Below are positions 27,792-29,012 of a stretch of DNA of 29,012 nt, in pieces (the stretch's first letter is position 1; every line of letters begins with the position of its first letter). The position numbers and the translations under genes were made by a program. This stretch comes from a virus. The stretch lies in IMG/VR virus record IMGVR_UViG_3300037488_001979, positions 1 through 29,012 of that record; one strand, written 5' to 3'. The notes under the pieces are model-generated. The model did not search any database. It saw only the letters and a program-made list of their open reading frames with translations, and was not told where the DNA came from.

Positions 27792-28760
27792 ATGGCATTC
27801 ACGAAGCCATACTTCTCCCTTGCGCTCCCGGTGCAGAACTGCGGCTTTCAACTGCCAGGAGACAGCAACGGACTCGCGGCCGGCTGGGTCCTGTGGAGTA
27901 GCACGGCCGGTATCACCCCGGAGTTCTACGGCTCATTTGCTGGGTCCAGGGTCGGACGCCCTCGGGGCCAGTACATTCGCACAACGGTAGCGTCTGCCCC
28001 GTCAGATATGTCTATTGCCAGCTCTCCATCGGATCCGTACCACATGACGGGCGGCAATGCGACGAAGGTTCTTGCCGTGCTGGACTACACGGACGCCAGC
28101 GCGGGGAACACGGTGCGGCTCGGGATCATGTGGTTCAGCATCGCCGGCACCTACCTCTCGCTGGATTGGCTGGTCTCCAAGACCGGGGCCAACGACGGCA
28201 TAATCTCTGCTGAGGTATTGCACGTTGCTCCAGCGAATGCCGCATTTGCCCGGCTCATCATCAATCAGGTTCACAGCTCGATCGGCGTAGAGGACACGAT
28301 CGTCTACTTCGCTGGCGTCGGTTGCTGGAACGCCAACGTGGCTGCATCGTTTCAGCCGACGCGGTTCCCCGTGCATCCTGGTACCACGGGCCGCACGGCT
28401 CAGCTTGACCGCGGGCTCGTGCGCAGCGAGAACGGGAGGACGCGAGTGATCGACCGCACGAGGTCCGCGCGCCCGAACGTCGTGACACTCGCGTTCACGA
28501 CGATGCCCCAGTCGGACGCCGTCCTCTTTCAGAAGCTGGATCAACTCAACTGCGGCCGCAACTGGGATGTGAACGTAGCGTCGACTGCCAACCCCGCGGG
28601 CGGGAGCTGGCCGATCCTGTTGTTGCCCGGGAACACGGGCCTGGTCAACGCTATGGTCTGCGACATGACGAGCGGGTGTAACCTTGAGCCCGATGCCGAG
28701 TGGGGTAGGCAAGATCCTCCGTACTGGCAGGGGTCCTTTGAGTTCACGGAGCGGTCATGA
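27792..28760 (+). CDS. Distal tail/minor tail protein with beta-sandwich (carbohydrate-module-like) pattern
   Basis: The product is 322 aa; ATG is 2 bases after the tape measure stop. The N-terminal ~200 residues are beta-rich with aromatic residues (GWVLWSSTAGITPEFYGSFA, VLDYTDASAGNTVRLGIMWF, ARLIINQVHSSIGVEDTIVY) resembling a carbohydrate-binding-type jelly roll. The C-terminal ~120 residues (NVVTLAFTTMPQSDAVLFQK and WGRQDPPYWQGSFEFTERS) read like a tail-module domain. Position right after the tape measure is that of a distal tail or minor tail protein, perhaps a receptor contact. Family not named. Confidence 0.6.
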   Translation: MAFTKPYFSLALPVQNCGFQLPGDSNGLAAGWVLWSSTAGITPEFYGSFAGSRVGRPRGQYIRTTVASAPSDMSIASSPSDPYHMTGGNATKVLAVLDYTDASAGNTVRLGIMWFSIAGTYLSLDWLVSKTGANDGIISAEVLHVAPANAAFARLIINQVHSSIGVEDTIVYFAGVGCWNANVAASFQPTRFPVHPGTTGRTAQLDRGLVRSENGRTRVIDRTRSARPNVVTLAFTTMPQSDAVLFQKLDQLNCGRNWDVNVASTANPAGGSWPILLLPGNTGLVNAMVCDMTSGCNLEPDAEWGRQDPPYWQGSFEFTERS

Positions 28761-29012
28761 GCGCTTCGGATCTTGCCTGCTTCTCCGCGGACCAGTCGAA
28801 CCGCATTCTTGTGGAGTTCAGAGACAACGGGGGAACGTGGGTCGACTTCAATTCGCTCGCGCCTGATGGCATCCCGGACTACGCCGCCGGGCTCATGGTG
28901 CGTCCTGTGGTCACGGTCGCGGCCGATCAGTCGGACGGTGTGTACTCGGCGAACATCGGCACGATCATCATGGACAACTCGCCGTGGAACGGGGGCAAGG
29001 CCGGCTTCTGGG
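28757..29012 (+). CDS. Tail protein, partial at window end
   Basis: ATG 28757 overlaps the previous stop (ATGA) and the frame is still open at the last base, giving 85 residues. It begins MSASDLACFSADQSNRILVE and continues beta-rich (AAGLMVRPVVTVAADQSDGV, NIGTIIMDNSPWNGG). This fits a next minor tail or baseplate-hub protein of a siphophage, by position. The true length and function cannot be judged. Confidence 0.55.
   Translation, partial: MSASDLACFSADQSNRILVEFRDNGGTWVDFNSLAPDGIPDYAAGLMVRPVVTVAADQSDGVYSANIGTIIMDNSPWNGGKAGFW

Overview
The window is a contiguous, GC-rich (roughly 60-65% by eye) fragment of a tailed dsDNA phage or prophage, not ordinary bacterial chromosome. It carries a TerS-TerL-portal-Mu F-like-protease/scaffold-decoration-capsid series, then a tail tube, a -1 frameshifted tail chaperone, a tape measure and tail proteins. 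A tail tube, a chaperone frameshift and no visible sheath suggest a siphovirus. The portal (DUF935/gp29 type), F-like and I-like protease proteins are of Mu-type lineage, but no transposase is visible. Strong AGGAGG ribosome binding sites, sigma70-like promoters and a lipobox lipoprotein fit a GC-rich, probably Gram-negative host. The host cannot be named from sequence alone.

Layout. (1) 1-691: the tail end of an upstream gene, two small membrane proteins that resemble the end of a late/lysis region, and a heavily base-paired non-coding stretch with a terminator-like hairpin. (2) 692-1909: the only minus-strand island, holding a ribbon-helix-helix (RHH) protein, a 53-aa protein and a lipoprotein. 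(3) 2065-2463: a promoter with a palindromic operator and a second RHH gene that starts where transcription should start (leaderless). (4) 2504-10433: an early operon with many 4-nt stop/start overlaps. It holds hypothetical and zinc-finger proteins, a Sak4-like RecA/AAA_24 ATPase with an SSB-like partner, a VRR-NUC nuclease, a CoiA-like nuclease and a RepA/DnaB-like helicase. (5) 10368-10546: five copies of an 11-bp motif in both orientations, an AT-rich stretch and a hairpin, a candidate replication origin next to the helicase gene. (6) 10585-12921: a small HTH-like protein, a ParB-like protein and a radical SAM enzyme. (7) 12918-20028: packaging and head genes. (8) 20084-24292: connector and neck genes, including two proteins with signal peptides and a pair of tandem paralogues. 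(9) 24304-29012: tail genes; the last is cut by the window end.

Most unusual points: a radical SAM enzyme translationally embedded between ParB-like and terminase genes; the candidate iteron origin; two Sec-signal proteins inside the head/neck cluster; a nested scaffold start inside the protease gene; a canonical GGGAAAA frameshift site with a downstream stem-loop; several intergenic RNA-like structures; and two RHH regulators with candidate operators flanking a lipoprotein. No integrase, tRNA, IS element or CRISPR array was recognised.
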